A DNA stretch of 64,000 nt from Methylobrevis albus (lineage in GTDB: Bacteria; Pseudomonadota; Alphaproteobacteria; Rhizobiales; Pleomorphomonadaceae), in the NCBI RefSeq assembly GCF_015904235.1, contig NZ_JADZLT010000052.1:230402-294401 (forward strand). Reading direction: 5' to 3'. Position 1 is the stretch's first letter. Every line of letters begins with the position of its first letter. Under the pieces are notes generated by a model. The model had not been told where the DNA came from. It did not search any database and was given only the letters and a program-made list of their open reading frames with translations. The translations under genes were made by a program, and so were the position numbers. This document shows positions 54,121 to 63,462 of the stretch, one piece after another.

Positions 54121-54173
54121 AATGGCTCCCCGGGTAGGATTCGAACCTACGACCGATCGATTAACAGTCGATT
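54121..54173 (-). repeat. attR: 53-bp direct repeat within tRNA-Asn
   Basis: Identical to 36982-37034. It includes the tRNA 3' end through the anticodon arm, so integration regenerates a complete tRNA at this end. Confidence 0.93.
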
Positions 54174-54197
54174 GCTCTACCACTGAGCTACCGAGGA
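54123..54197 (-). tRNA. tRNA-Asn (anticodon GTT)
   Basis: 75 nt reading TCCTCGG at the 5' end and CCGGGGAGCCA at the 3' end, with CCA encoded. D-arm GCTC...GAGC, anticodon loop CTGTTAA with GTT, T-arm TAGGTTCGAATCCTA. All four stems pair. It is the integration target; its 3' two-thirds derives from the element. Confidence 0.97.
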
Positions 54198-54430
54198 TCA
54201 TTGCGAGCGAGCCTATAGCGCAGGCGTGCCGGGCTTGCCAAGCCCCTTCGGTCGCGGGCGGGATCTTTTCGTTCCGGGGGGACGCGCTTTTTTCGCCATG
54301 ATTGCCGCCCCATCTGAGGTGGCCCGCCACAGCCGGGCTCTGCCGGGCGGATGGAACGGTAGCCCGGCGCGGCCGTTGTTCCGCGCGGCCGGGCCGCGCG
54401 CCGCCGAACCCGGCCATTTCGAAAGACCCC
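54198..54430. other. Intergenic region upstream of tRNA-Asn
   Basis: Holds the tRNA promoter region and a doubtful 28-codon minus frame (54213-54299, MAKKARPPGTKRSRP) that is very basic. No ribosome site or other support is seen. Confidence 0.4.
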
Positions 54431-54685
54431 ATGATGACCGCCGACCCCATCCAGACGATCCGCATTGCCGGCCGGACGTTCCGCGTGCCGCGCTCGAGGC
54501 TGGTGCGGCGGTTGATCGGCTCGGGGCTGATCGCGGGCGGCTTTCTCGGCTTCCTGCCGGTGCTCGGCTTCTGGATGGTGCCGCTCGGGCTTGCCGTCCT
54601 CTCGATCGATTCGCCGCGGGCACGGCGGCTGCGCCGGCGCACCGACGTGTGGGTACTGCGCCGGTGGCGGTCGTGGCGGTCGTGA
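54431..54685 (+). CDS. Small PGPGW-like transmembrane protein
   Basis: 84 residues from ATG 54431 (ATG 54434 alternative). A basic N-terminus (RIAGRTFRVPRSRLVRRL) leads into one long hydrophobic hairpin, GLIAGGFLGFLPVLGFWMVPLGLAVLSID, and an Arg-rich tail. It resembles the small alphaproteobacterial membrane proteins of the PGPGW type. Function unknown. Convergent with the hybrid kinase gene. Confidence 0.75.
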   Translation: MMTADPIQTIRIAGRTFRVPRSRLVRRLIGSGLIAGGFLGFLPVLGFWMVPLGLAVLSIDSPRARRLRRRTDVWVLRRWRSWRS

Positions 54686-54707
54686 GTCGAACAGCCCGGC
54701 CCCAGAC

Positions 54708-57383
54708 TCAGGCCGCGCGGGCGGTGAGGGCGCCGCAGGCCTCGGCGACGAGGGCGTGCAGGTCGGCGATCGCCTGCTGCGGCGGCGGCACGCCGTCGCC
54801 GCGGGCGAGGCGCTCGATCGCGTCGGCGGCGGCGGCGACGCGGCGGGCGCCGATGTTGAAGCTCATCGATTTCAGTGCGTGCGCCGCTCGTCCGATGTCG
54901 TCGAGGCTGCCGGCGGCCGATGCGGCGTCGAGGTCGGCGAGGGTCCTGGGAGCATGGTCGCGGTAGAGCGCGACGACGCGGTCGACGAAGGCGGTGTTGC
55001 CCTGCGCCATCTCGAGCAGGTCGCGCAGGATCGCCGGATCGACCGCGGGCGGCGCCTCCGGGTCCGGCGCCGTGACGTCGCGGGGTGACGCGGCTTCGGC
55101 TGCCGCGCGCTGCATGCGGAGGTCCGGGTCCAGCGCGGCGGCGAGGCCGTCGGCGAGGCGGGCGAGGGTGAAGGGCTTGTGGAGCACGCCGTCCATGCCG
55201 GCCTCACGCCAGGCATCGGCGCCGGTGCCGACCACATGGGCGGTGAGCGCGAGGATCGGCAACCGCGGCGCACCGCTCTCGGCCTCGCGCCGGCGGATCG
55301 CCCTAGCCGCCTCGAAGCCGTCCATCTCGGGCATGCTGCCGTCCATCAGCACGAGGTCGAACCGGCCGCCTTCGGTCGCCACCAGCGCCTCGCGGCCGTT
55401 TTCCACGGTCTCGGCGCGGACACCGAGTTTCGCCAGCGCCTGGGTTGCGACCTCGCGGTTGACCGCGTTGTCGTCGGCGATCAGCACCCGGATGCCGGCG
55501 AACTGCGCCAGCGCGGCGGCCGCAAGCGTCGACGCGGCGGGGCCGAGGCTGCGGCCTTCGATCAGCGCCGCGACGAGGTCGGCGAGGTCGCGCCGCGCCA
55601 CGGGGCGGTCGAGGCCGGCATCGGCGAGGGATTCGCCGGCGGCCGAGCCGTCGCGCACGGCGACGACGTGACGACCGGGACGGCGGAGGTCGGAATGTTC
55701 GCCGAGCGCGGCGGCGTCGGCGAGCACCAGCCGGGCGTCATGCAACTGCGCGGCGTCATCGAGGCGGCCGGTCACCTCGACGGCAAAGCCCGCGGCGCTC
55801 AGCGCCTCGTGCAGCGCCGCGCGGGTCAGCGGTGCCGCGACGGCGACGACGGCGGTGCGGCGGCGGTCGGTGGCGGCGAGGCGCGGCCAGGCGGCGGACT
55901 CCGCGACCGGGACGGCGGGGAGGGAAAAGCTGAAACAGGAGCCTTCGCCGACACGGCTGGTGACGGTGATCTCGCCGCCCATCGCCTCGACCAGCCGGCG
56001 CGCGATCGAAAGGCCGAGCCCGGTGCCGCCGAAGCGACGGGTGGTGGTCTGGTCGGCCTGCGAGAAGGCGCCGAAGATGGTGCCGAGTTTATCGTCCGGG
56101 ATGCCGATGCCGGTGTCGTGCACCGCGACACGGATCCGGTCGCCGGCCTCCGGCTCGATCACCACGCTGACGCCACCGGCCTCGGTGAACTTCAGCGCGT
56201 TGTTGACGAGGTTGCCGACCACCTGACCGAGCCGCACCGGGTCGGCGACGACGTGGCTGCCGGGGGGCGTGCGGACGAACTGGGCGAGGTCGAGGCCCTT
56301 GGAGCGGGCGCGCTCGCCGAACAGCCGCAGCACGGTGTCGACGGTCGCCGCCGCGTCCACCGCGGCGGTCTCGACCTCGAGCTTGCCGGCCTCGATCTTC
56401 GAGAAGTCGAGGATGTCGTTGATGATCGCGAGCAGGCTCTCGCCCGAGCGCGCGATCACCTCGGCGTTGCGCCGGGCGGGCGGCGGCAGGTCGCCGGCGG
56501 CGAGCAGTTCGGCCATGACGAGGATGCCGTTCATCGGCGTCCGGATCTCGTGGCTCATGGTGGCGAGGAACTCGGACTTCGCCGCATTGGCGGCCTCCGC
56601 GGCCTCGGTGGCGCGGCGGTAGTCGACGGTGCGGTCGGCGACGTCCTGCTCGAGGCGGCGGCGGTGCCGGGCGAGGCCTTCGTCGCGGGTGCGGATCTCG
56701 CCGATCATCCGGTTGAAGCCGTCGACGAGCACGCCGACCTCGTCGCGGCTGGTCGCCTGCAGCGCCACCGCATAGTCGTGGTCGCGGCCGACGCGGCTCA
56801 TCGTGCTGACGAGGGCCTGCAGCGGCCGGGTGATCGCGCGCTGCAGGCGGACGCCGAAGGCGAGGGCGACGACGAGGGCGAGCGTGGCGCCCGCCAGTGT
56901 GGTCAGCACGGTCGTGTAGAGGCGGGCGGCCAGGTCCGCCGTGTTGCCGTAGAGCCAGAGCGCGCCGACCGTTCGGCCGCCGCGCACGATCGGCACGTCG
57001 ACGCGGATCGAGTGGGTGGCGAGCAGGCTGCCGACCGGGATCGCCGCCTCGCGATCGTCGAGGCTGAGGTCGCTCGCAAGCCGCGCCGCGCTGCCGAGGC
57101 TGGCGATCGTGGCACCGTCCGCCCCGTGCACCTCGACGAGGTCGACGCCCGACATCCGGCCTACGCTGCTGAGGGCGCCGTAGACGCCGTCGGCATCGCC
57201 GGCCGCCACCGGCGGACCGACGACGGCGGCGACGAGGAAGGCGGCGGAAAACAGCGTGTCGCGCTTCAGCTCGGCGTAGCGGACGATCTCCTGCCGCAGC
57301 ACCAGCGCACCGGTGATCGCCTGGGCGAGGAAGATCGCGGCCGCGACCAGCAGGAGCATCTTTCGCCGGATGGTCAGGGTCAC
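54708..57383 (-). CDS. Hybrid sensor histidine kinase with HAMP, HisKA, HATPase, receiver and HPt domains
   Basis: 891 residues from ATG 57383. Two transmembrane helices (about 8-28 and 160-185) enclose a periplasmic domain of ~130 residues. Then HAMP, a coiled stretch, HisKA with the phospho-His in SHEIRTPMNG (about 278), HATPase with NLVNNALKF, DTGIGIPDD and GGTGLGLSI. A degenerate receiver-like domain (about 515-620) follows, then a true receiver with Asp in LVLMDGSMPEMDG (about 680), and an HPt with His in AHALKS (about 834). This is a complete BarA-like phosphorelay in one chain. The output regulator is not obvious; a receiver-only protein is encoded at 58896. Confidence 0.95.
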   Translation of the reverse strand: MTLTIRRKMLLLVAAAIFLAQAITGALVLRQEIVRYAELKRDTLFSAAFLVAAVVGPPVAAGDADGVYGALSSVGRMSGVDLVEVHGADGATIASLGSAARLASDLSLDDREAAIPVGSLLATHSIRVDVPIVRGGRTVGALWLYGNTADLAARLYTTVLTTLAGATLALVVALAFGVRLQRAITRPLQALVSTMSRVGRDHDYAVALQATSRDEVGVLVDGFNRMIGEIRTRDEGLARHRRRLEQDVADRTVDYRRATEAAEAANAAKSEFLATMSHEIRTPMNGILVMAELLAAGDLPPPARRNAEVIARSGESLLAIINDILDFSKIEAGKLEVETAAVDAAATVDTVLRLFGERARSKGLDLAQFVRTPPGSHVVADPVRLGQVVGNLVNNALKFTEAGGVSVVIEPEAGDRIRVAVHDTGIGIPDDKLGTIFGAFSQADQTTTRRFGGTGLGLSIARRLVEAMGGEITVTSRVGEGSCFSFSLPAVPVAESAAWPRLAATDRRRTAVVAVAAPLTRAALHEALSAAGFAVEVTGRLDDAAQLHDARLVLADAAALGEHSDLRRPGRHVVAVRDGSAAGESLADAGLDRPVARRDLADLVAALIEGRSLGPAASTLAAAALAQFAGIRVLIADDNAVNREVATQALAKLGVRAETVENGREALVATEGGRFDLVLMDGSMPEMDGFEAARAIRRREAESGAPRLPILALTAHVVGTGADAWREAGMDGVLHKPFTLARLADGLAAALDPDLRMQRAAAEAASPRDVTAPDPEAPPAVDPAILRDLLEMAQGNTAFVDRVVALYRDHAPRTLADLDAASAAGSLDDIGRAAHALKSMSFNIGARRVAAAADAIERLARGDGVPPPQQAIADLHALVAEACGALTARAA

Positions 57384-57605
57384 GGACGCAATTCTTCCTG
57401 CGCTTGCCGATCAGACGGCGCCACCACCGGTTGTTTGCCGGCGCTCATCAAGTTTATTCCGACCCAAGTTGCCGTTCAGTCCTGACCAGTTGATTAACCG
57501 GGCCGACGACTTGCTCGATTGTCGCGTAACGCGACGTTAAATTCGCTCAGCTATCGCTATTTCACAAAACCAGAAGACTGTTCCGCAACAGGATTACCCT
57601 CGACC

Positions 57606-58862
57606 ATGCCGTTTGGACGACGCCTGCGAGCCTTCGCGGGCGACACGCGCGCCAACATCGTGATGTCGTTTGCGCTTGCGCTGCCGGTGATGGTGGGTGC
57701 GGCGGGGCTGGCGGTCGACTACACGATGGCCGCTTCGGCGCGCAGCGCGCTGCAGACCGCCGCCGACGGGGCAGCGCTCGCCGCGGCGAGCGAACTGAGG
57801 CTTGCGGGCAGCAACGCCGACGCCGTGATCGAGGTGGCGCGCCGCCATGTCGAGGCCGCGCTCGGCGCAGAGTCCGGCGTCGCGTTCGAGGGCAGGCTCT
57901 CGGAGGATCGCCGGGGGATCACCATCGCGCTCGCCCGGTCGACGGAGACTTTCCTGCTCGACATCGTCGCTTCGAGCGCGACGGACCTCAGCGTGATGGC
58001 CGAGGCGAAGATCTTCGGCGGCGGACCGCTCTGCCTGATCGGCCTCAACGGCGGCGCCGCGGCGACGGTCGAGGTCGATCAATCACGCCTCACGGCCACC
58101 ACCTGCGCGGTCTATGCCAACTCCACCTCCGAACGGGCGCTGGTCGAGCGGCGCACCGGGCGGATCGAGGCGAAGTTCATCTGCAGCTCGGGCGGCGCCG
58201 AAGGGGTCAACTTCGAGCCGCACCCGCAGCTCGACTGCCCGCAGATGCCCGATCCGCTGGCGGCGCGACCGGCCCCGACGGTCGGCGGCTGCGACTACAC
58301 CAAGAAGCAGTACCAGTTCGGGATCGTCGTCATTCCGCCAGGGGTCTATTGCGGCGGCCTCAAGATCAGCGGCGCGGTCGCCGCGACCTTCCTGCCCGGC
58401 ACGTTCATCATCAAGGACGGCCCACTCGAGATCGGTGGCACGTCGATCGTCACCGGCCTCGGTGTCGGCTTCTATCTCACCGGCTCGAACGCGACGTTCT
58501 CGTTCGGCCCGGCGACGGTGATCAATCTCACCGCGCCGGTCAGCGGGCCGCTCGCCGGCATGCTGTTCTTCGAGGACCGGACCAATGCGGCGGGCGAGCA
58601 TAAGATGAACAGCCGCAGCGCCCCCGTCTTGCTCGGAACCTTCTACCTGCCGAAGAGCGCTCTGCACGTCGGCGCGCCCGGGGGGCCGGGCCTGCTGAAG
58701 TCGATCGTCGGCGAGCTGTCGGCCTGGACCATCGTCGTCGCCGACCGCGTCAGCATCAACGACGGCCTGAACCTCAAGCTCAACACCAATTACAACGGGT
58801 CGGAGGTGCCGGTGCCGCCGGGCGTCGGCCCGGATGGCTCGACCGTCATCCTGACCCAGTAG
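57606..58862 (+). CDS. TadG-like (TadE/TadG family) protein with beta-rich C-terminal domain
   Basis: 418 residues from ATG 57606. The N-terminus is TadG-like: DTRANIVMSFALALPVMVGAAGLAVDYTMAASARSALQTAADGAALAAA, with a single membrane helix and the typical AaDgAALAaa segment. The rest is a secreted, beta-rich region with Gly/Thr repeats and several cysteines (LICLIGLNGG-type GGPLCLIG; GVYCGG). Usually such genes belong to Tad pilus loci, but no other Tad gene is present here, so it is an orphan that may have an envelope role. Confidence 0.82.
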   Translation: MPFGRRLRAFAGDTRANIVMSFALALPVMVGAAGLAVDYTMAASARSALQTAADGAALAAASELRLAGSNADAVIEVARRHVEAALGAESGVAFEGRLSEDRRGITIALARSTETFLLDIVASSATDLSVMAEAKIFGGGPLCLIGLNGGAAATVEVDQSRLTATTCAVYANSTSERALVERRTGRIEAKFICSSGGAEGVNFEPHPQLDCPQMPDPLAARPAPTVGGCDYTKKQYQFGIVVIPPGVYCGGLKISGAVAATFLPGTFIIKDGPLEIGGTSIVTGLGVGFYLTGSNATFSFGPATVINLTAPVSGPLAGMLFFEDRTNAAGEHKMNSRSAPVLLGTFYLPKSALHVGAPGGPGLLKSIVGELSAWTIVVADRVSINDGLNLKLNTNYNGSEVPVPPGVGPDGSTVILTQ

Positions 58863-58895
58863 CCCGCTGCCCCGCCGCGACCGGATCAAAAGCCC

Positions 58896-59333
58896 ATGAC
58901 CGACCCCACCGCCGCCGAAGCCGCCTACACCTATGTGCTCGACGAACGGGTCCGGCTGCTCGCGGTCGACGACGACCCGATCCTGCGCGAGTTCGCCACC
59001 GTCTACCTCGCGACGCCGAGCGCCGAGGTCGAAACGGCGGCGAGCGGCGAGGAGGGAATCGAGAAGCTGCAGCAGGGCCATTACGACCTGATGCTGATCG
59101 ACCTCGACATGCCCGGCATCGGCGGCATCGAGGCGATCCGCCGGGTGCGGGCCGACCCGCGGCTGCGCCTGCTGCCGATCATCGTGGTGACGGGGCGCGA
59201 GGACATCGTTTCGATCGACCGCGCCTTCGACGCCGGCGCGACCTCCTTCGTGTGCAAGCCGGTGAATTGGCGCCTGCTCAGCTATCAGGTGCGCTACGTG
59301 CTGCGCGCCCAGAAGCTGATTACCGCCGCGTGA
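58896..59333 (+). CDS. Single-domain response regulator (receiver only)
   Basis: 145 residues. REC domain: acidic pair in LLAVDDDPILRE, phospho-Asp in DLMLIDLDMPGIGG, Thr in IIVVTGRED and Lys in SFVCKPVNW. No output domain. It could serve as a phosphate shuttle or sink for the hybrid kinase nearby. It overlaps the 3' end of the converging hydrolase gene by 14 bp. Confidence 0.93.
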   Translation: MTDPTAAEAAYTYVLDERVRLLAVDDDPILREFATVYLATPSAEVETAASGEEGIEKLQQGHYDLMLIDLDMPGIGGIEAIRRVRADPRLRLLPIIVVTGREDIVSIDRAFDAGATSFVCKPVNWRLLSYQVRYVLRAQKLITAA

Positions 59334-59937
59334 GGCCGGCACGCTGTGCGGCGGCGATGATCTCGCTGGTCGAAGCGATCTCGATCTGCTCCGGCAGCCG
59401 CGGGAACAGGTGCGTCAGCATCGCGTCGTGGCTGTCGTCCGACGAACTCGCCAGCGCATCACCGACGAGGATCGCCCGGTAGCCGAGATCGATCGCGCCG
59501 AACAGGCTGGCGAGGACACAGACGTCCGTCTCGACGCCGGTAAAGATCACCGTGTCGACGCCGGCCTCGCGCAGGCGGCGGTCGAGGTCGGTGCCGGCGA
59601 AGGCCGAGTAGCCGACCTTGTCGACGAAGCGGTCGGGTGACGCGAGTGGAGCGAGCGGGCCGACGAGATCGAGCAGCGCCGGGTCGATCGCCTCGCCGAC
59701 CACGCCCTGCCACCTCTCGTAATAGCGCCGCCAGCGCCCGGTCGCGCTCTCGGCGTTGGGCGGCACCATGAAGCGCGCATAGAGCGTGTGGTGCGGCATC
59801 GCCTCGGCAAGGCGGACGACGTTGGGCAGGATCTCGGCCAGCGCCGGCGCATGCCAGTCGGTCGCCTCGGCGAACAGGCGCTGCATGTCGATGGCGAGGT
59901 GGACCGTGCCGGGTCCGAGGGGTTCGGCGAGAGGCAT
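59320..59937 (-). CDS. Cysteine hydrolase, isochorismatase family
   Basis: 205 residues from ATG 59937. Catalytic triad visible: Asp in VHLAIDMQRLFAE, Lys in FVDKVGYSAF and Cys in GVETDVCVLASLFGAIDLGY. These enzymes hydrolyse amides such as nicotinamide, N-carbamoylsarcosine or ureidoacrylate. It lies 3 bp after the NicB-like gene in the same direction, so an N-heterocycle amide substrate is possible. Confidence 0.93.
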   Translation of the reverse strand: MPLAEPLGPGTVHLAIDMQRLFAEATDWHAPALAEILPNVVRLAEAMPHHTLYARFMVPPNAESATGRWRRYYERWQGVVGEAIDPALLDLVGPLAPLASPDRFVDKVGYSAFAGTDLDRRLREAGVDTVIFTGVETDVCVLASLFGAIDLGYRAILVGDALASSSDDSHDAMLTHLFPRLPEQIEIASTSEIIAAAQRAGLTRR

Positions 59938-59940
59938 CTT

Positions 59941-62900
59941 TCAGTGGTCTCCGCCGCGAAGGCGCGCGATCGTCGCCTCGAGATTGTCCCACGGCGCCTT
60001 GTCGGGCGCGAAGCGGGCGCGGGCATAACGGGCGATCTCGGCGATGCGGCGGTCGTCGAGCGCAGGACCGAAGGCCGGCATTGCCGCGAGGCCGCCGCCG
60101 GAGGGTTCGGCGATGCCCTCGATCACGACGCGCAGGAAATTGTCCGGCCGCTCCGAATGAAGGCCGGTGTCGAGGGCGAGCGACGGCGCGTCCGCCGCCA
60201 TGCCGATGCCGGCCTCGTGGCAACTCGCGCAGGCGCTGTCATAGGCGCTGGCGCCCGCCGAAAAACGCGGGTCGACGGGCAGCGCCGCAGTCTGCACCAC
60301 CGCCTCGGCACGGCTGCTGGCCTCGGCGGTGCTGACCGCGGGGCCGAGGCTGGCGAGGTAGGTCGCCATGGCGCGGAGGTCGGCGTCGGGCACGGCGCGG
60401 AGCTCCGCCACCACCGGCTCCATCGGCCCGCTCGCGGCGCCGTGCTCGGCGGAGACGCCGGTGCGGAGATAGGCGAACAGCGCGTCCTCGGTCCACGGCA
60501 CCGGTGAGTTCGACAGCGCGCCGAGCGCCGGCGCCTCCCAGCCCTCCGCAAAGCCGCCGGCGAGATACTGCGTCCCCGCCTTCTCCTCGCCGAGCGCGCC
60601 CCGCGGGCTGTGGCAGGCGCCGCAGTGGCCGAGGCCGTCGACGAGATAGCGGCCGCGGTTCCAGGCGTACGACTGCAGCGGCTCGGGCGCGATCTCGGCC
60701 GGCCGGTGGAACAGCAGATTCCAGCCGGCCATCAGCGGCCGAAGGTTGAACGGGAAGGTGAGGCGGCTCGGGGCGGTCTCCTGCGCCACCGCCGGCTGCG
60801 ACATCAGGAAGGCGTAGAGCGCCGAGAGATCGGCGTCGGTCGCCATGGCATAGTTCGGGTAGGGAAACGCCGGATAGAGCTGGCGGCCGTCGCGGTGGAT
60901 GCCGGCGCGCATCGCGCGCTCGAACGCCGGGTAGGACCAGCCGCCGATGCCGGTCGCGGGATCCGGCGTGATGTTGGTGGTGACGATGGTCCCGAACGGC
61001 GTCTCGAGTTCGAGCCCGCCGGCATAGGCCGCGCCGCCCGGCACCGTGTGGCACACCGCGCAGGCGCCGATCGCGGCGAGCTGGCGGCCGCGCTCGATGG
61101 TCGAGGCCGACCAGGTCGCCGGGTCGGGCCGCGGGATTTCGGCAATCGCGCCGCGCAGCACCGGACCGCCGGCAACGAAGCCGGCGAGACCGGCCGCAAC
61201 CGTCGCACCCAGCGCGGCGAGGCGGCCGCGCGTCAGCTTGCGTTTCTCCGGCGGCGCCTTCGGCAGCGGGCGGCCGAGCCCGGCGAGCACCCGTTCCGGC
61301 GTCAGCGGCAGTTCGCGGAAGCGGACACCGGTCGCGTCGTAGACGGCGTTGACGATGGCGGCGGCGGCCGGCACCGAGGCGGATTCGCCGGCGCCCATCG
61401 GCGGCTCGTCCTGCCGGTCGAGCAGCAGTACGTCGACCGCCGGCAATTCCGGGAAGGTGATCAGCGGATAGGCGCCCCATTCGCGATCGGCGACGGCGGC
61501 GGTCTCGGTGAAGCTCACCTCCTCCTTCAGCACCCGGCTGACCGACTGCACCACGTTGCCGTGCAACTGGTGGCGGACGCCGGCGGGGTTCACCATCAGG
61601 CCGGTGTCCTGGCCGACGGTGACGCGCGTCACCGTCACCTCGCCGGTGCGCCGGTTGACGGCGACGTCGGCGGCCCAGGCCGACCAGGCGGCGCCGACGC
61701 CCGGCCACTTGCCGTGCACGTAGCGCGCCTGCGCGAAGCCGCGGCCGGTGACGACCTCGGCGTCGTCCGCCGGGGTCGGGGCGCCGCGGGGGGTCCAGCC
61801 GGCGCGCTCGGCGGTGGCGCGCACGAGGGCGGCGGCGCGGGGGTCGTCGATATGCTCGAGCCGGAAGGCGACCGGGTCGGCGCCGGCCTTCTCCGCGAGC
61901 TCGTCGATGAAGCTCTCGTGGGCGAAGACGTTCGGCATCGCCGAGACGCCGCGCAGCCAGGCGGCGCGCACCACCGGCGCCATGTCGTGCACGGTGACGC
62001 GCAGGTTGTCGTAGGCGTAGGGCGGCCGGGCGGTGCGGTCGCCCATCTGCAGCACGGTCGGCTGCGGCTTCTCGATGCCCGTCAGCAGCAGCGCCAGCGT
62101 CGGCGCGGCGTTCGAGGGATAGCGCGTCTCGAAATCATAGGCGGCGAGGCCGCCGTCCGGGCCGAGCGCGCCGGTGACGTCGATCACCTGGGCGGCGCCC
62201 TTCGGCTCCCAGAGGTGCTCCTGCTCGCGGGTGAGCTGCGCGCGCACCGGCCGGCCGACCGCGCGCGACAGCAGCACCGCGTCGGCGGTGACGTCGTCGG
62301 CGCAGTTGCGGCCGTAGCAGCCGGCGGCCTCGAGGCGGATCAGGTCGATGCGGTCGGGGGCGAGGCCGGTGAGCCGGGCGAGATCGGCGCGGAGCGGGTA
62401 GGGGCTCTGGGTGCCGGACCAGACGGTGATCGCGTCGCCACGCACGTCGGCGACGGCGCAGGACGGGCCGATCGCGCCGTGCATGTGGTAGGGCCAGACG
62501 TAGGTGCGCGCGAGCGTGTCCGGCGCTGCGGCGAGCGCCGCCTCGACGTCACCTTCGTCGATCAGCTTGCGCGGGGTCGACGGATTGGCCCGCAGCGCCG
62601 CCGCGACGCTGCCGGGATCGGGGCCGAGGCCGCTGCCGGTCGCGAACGGTTTCCAAGACACCCGAAGGGCCGCGGCGGCGGCGATCGCCTGTTCCTCGCG
62701 TTCGGCGACGACGCCGACGAAATCGCCCTCGACCACCACCGCGACGACGCCGGGGAGGTGGGCGACCGAGGCCCTGTCGACGGCGACGAGGCTGCTGCCG
62801 ACGAAGTCGCCGTGGTCGAGGCCGTGGTAGGGCGGGCGGACGACGCGGCCGTGCAGCATGCCGGGCACGCGGACGTCGTGGACATAGGCGAACTTGCCGG

Positions 62901-63462
62901 TCGCCTTCTCCGGAATGTCGCCGCGCGGCACCGACCGGCCGACGATCCGGTGCTCCGCCACCGGCTTCAGCGGCACGTCGGGGTCGAGCACCAGGTGCTG
63001 GCGCCGGTTGGCGAGCAGGTCGGCGTAGGGGATCGCGGTACCATCCGGCGCGATGATGCGGCCGTCGGCGGCGCCGAGGTCAGCCGGAGCGACGCCGAGG
63101 CGCTCGGCGGCCAGCGCCAGCAGCGCGCGCCGCGCCTGCGCCGCCGCCTGCCGCAGCGGCACCGCCGTCACCTGGATCGTCTCGCTGGCGATCGTCGGGC
63201 CCTGGTCGGGCGTCTCGGCCGTGTCGCCGAGCACCATCGTCACCGCCGCGACCGCGACGTCCAGTTCCTCAGCGACGATCTGCGCCAGCGCGGTGCGGAT
63301 GCCGGTGCCGAGGTCGACGTGGCCGCAGAAGCCGATCACCGCGCCGTCGTCGGTGAGGCAGACCTGGATGTCGGGGTCGTCGGCGGCGGCGCCGGCACGC
63401 GGCGTCACCACGGCGAGGACGCCGGAGCGGCGCAGCAGGTCGCGGCGGCTCGGCCGGCTCAT
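59941..63462 (-). CDS. nicB: NicB-like dehydrogenase: molybdopterin-binding domain fused to three cytochrome c domains
   Basis: 1173 residues from ATG 63462. The Tat-like N-terminus SRRDLLRRSG is followed by the xanthine dehydrogenase-family Moco domain to ~740, with GHVDLGTGIRTAL and the catalytic Glu in MGAGESASVP. A hydrophobic segment (~755-775) leads to three c-type haem motifs: CAVCH (~800), CGACH (~946) and CASCH (~1077). Length and architecture match nicotinate dehydrogenase subunit B, in which electrons pass from Mo through FeS (NicA) to haem c. A different aldehyde or N-heterocycle substrate cannot be excluded. Confidence 0.92.
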   Translation of the reverse strand: MSRPSRRDLLRRSGVLAVVTPRAGAAADDPDIQVCLTDDGAVIGFCGHVDLGTGIRTALAQIVAEELDVAVAAVTMVLGDTAETPDQGPTIASETIQVTAVPLRQAAAQARRALLALAAERLGVAPADLGAADGRIIAPDGTAIPYADLLANRRQHLVLDPDVPLKPVAEHRIVGRSVPRGDIPEKATGKFAYVHDVRVPGMLHGRVVRPPYHGLDHGDFVGSSLVAVDRASVAHLPGVVAVVVEGDFVGVVAEREEQAIAAAAALRVSWKPFATGSGLGPDPGSVAAALRANPSTPRKLIDEGDVEAALAAAPDTLARTYVWPYHMHGAIGPSCAVADVRGDAITVWSGTQSPYPLRADLARLTGLAPDRIDLIRLEAAGCYGRNCADDVTADAVLLSRAVGRPVRAQLTREQEHLWEPKGAAQVIDVTGALGPDGGLAAYDFETRYPSNAAPTLALLLTGIEKPQPTVLQMGDRTARPPYAYDNLRVTVHDMAPVVRAAWLRGVSAMPNVFAHESFIDELAEKAGADPVAFRLEHIDDPRAAALVRATAERAGWTPRGAPTPADDAEVVTGRGFAQARYVHGKWPGVGAAWSAWAADVAVNRRTGEVTVTRVTVGQDTGLMVNPAGVRHQLHGNVVQSVSRVLKEEVSFTETAAVADREWGAYPLITFPELPAVDVLLLDRQDEPPMGAGESASVPAAAAIVNAVYDATGVRFRELPLTPERVLAGLGRPLPKAPPEKRKLTRGRLAALGATVAAGLAGFVAGGPVLRGAIAEIPRPDPATWSASTIERGRQLAAIGACAVCHTVPGGAAYAGGLELETPFGTIVTTNITPDPATGIGGWSYPAFERAMRAGIHRDGRQLYPAFPYPNYAMATDADLSALYAFLMSQPAVAQETAPSRLTFPFNLRPLMAGWNLLFHRPAEIAPEPLQSYAWNRGRYLVDGLGHCGACHSPRGALGEEKAGTQYLAGGFAEGWEAPALGALSNSPVPWTEDALFAYLRTGVSAEHGAASGPMEPVVAELRAVPDADLRAMATYLASLGPAVSTAEASSRAEAVVQTAALPVDPRFSAGASAYDSACASCHEAGIGMAADAPSLALDTGLHSERPDNFLRVVIEGIAEPSGGGLAAMPAFGPALDDRRIAEIARYARARFAPDKAPWDNLEATIARLRGGDH

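Larger units (their letters stand above)
36982..54173. mobile_element. Integrated element in tRNA-Asn, capsid-forming PICI-like (about 17.1 kb)
   Basis: Bounded by 53-bp direct repeats (36982-37034 and 54121-54173) that duplicate the 3' part of tRNA-Asn. Plus strand: integrase, AlpA-like regulator, VapE-like helicase, iteron-like region, three AT-rich cargo genes. Minus strand: a tightly overlapping late set from 53.9 to 42.5 kb with tape-measure-like protein, portal, protease, HK97 capsid, connector, adaptors, small and large terminase and an HNH nuclease. No recognisable tail tube, baseplate, fibre, lysis or repressor gene. G+C falls below the flanks throughout and is about 35% in a line counted by eye within the cargo (41941-42000). 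Confidence 0.88.

Noticed and set aside
36982..54173. Complete functional prophage
   Set aside because: Tail tube, baseplate, fibre, lysis and repressor genes are not recognisable, while packaging and head genes look intact.
54213..54299. 28-codon basic ORF upstream of tRNA-Asn
   Set aside because: Very short and without a convincing ribosome site or known match; mentioned only in the intergenic entry.
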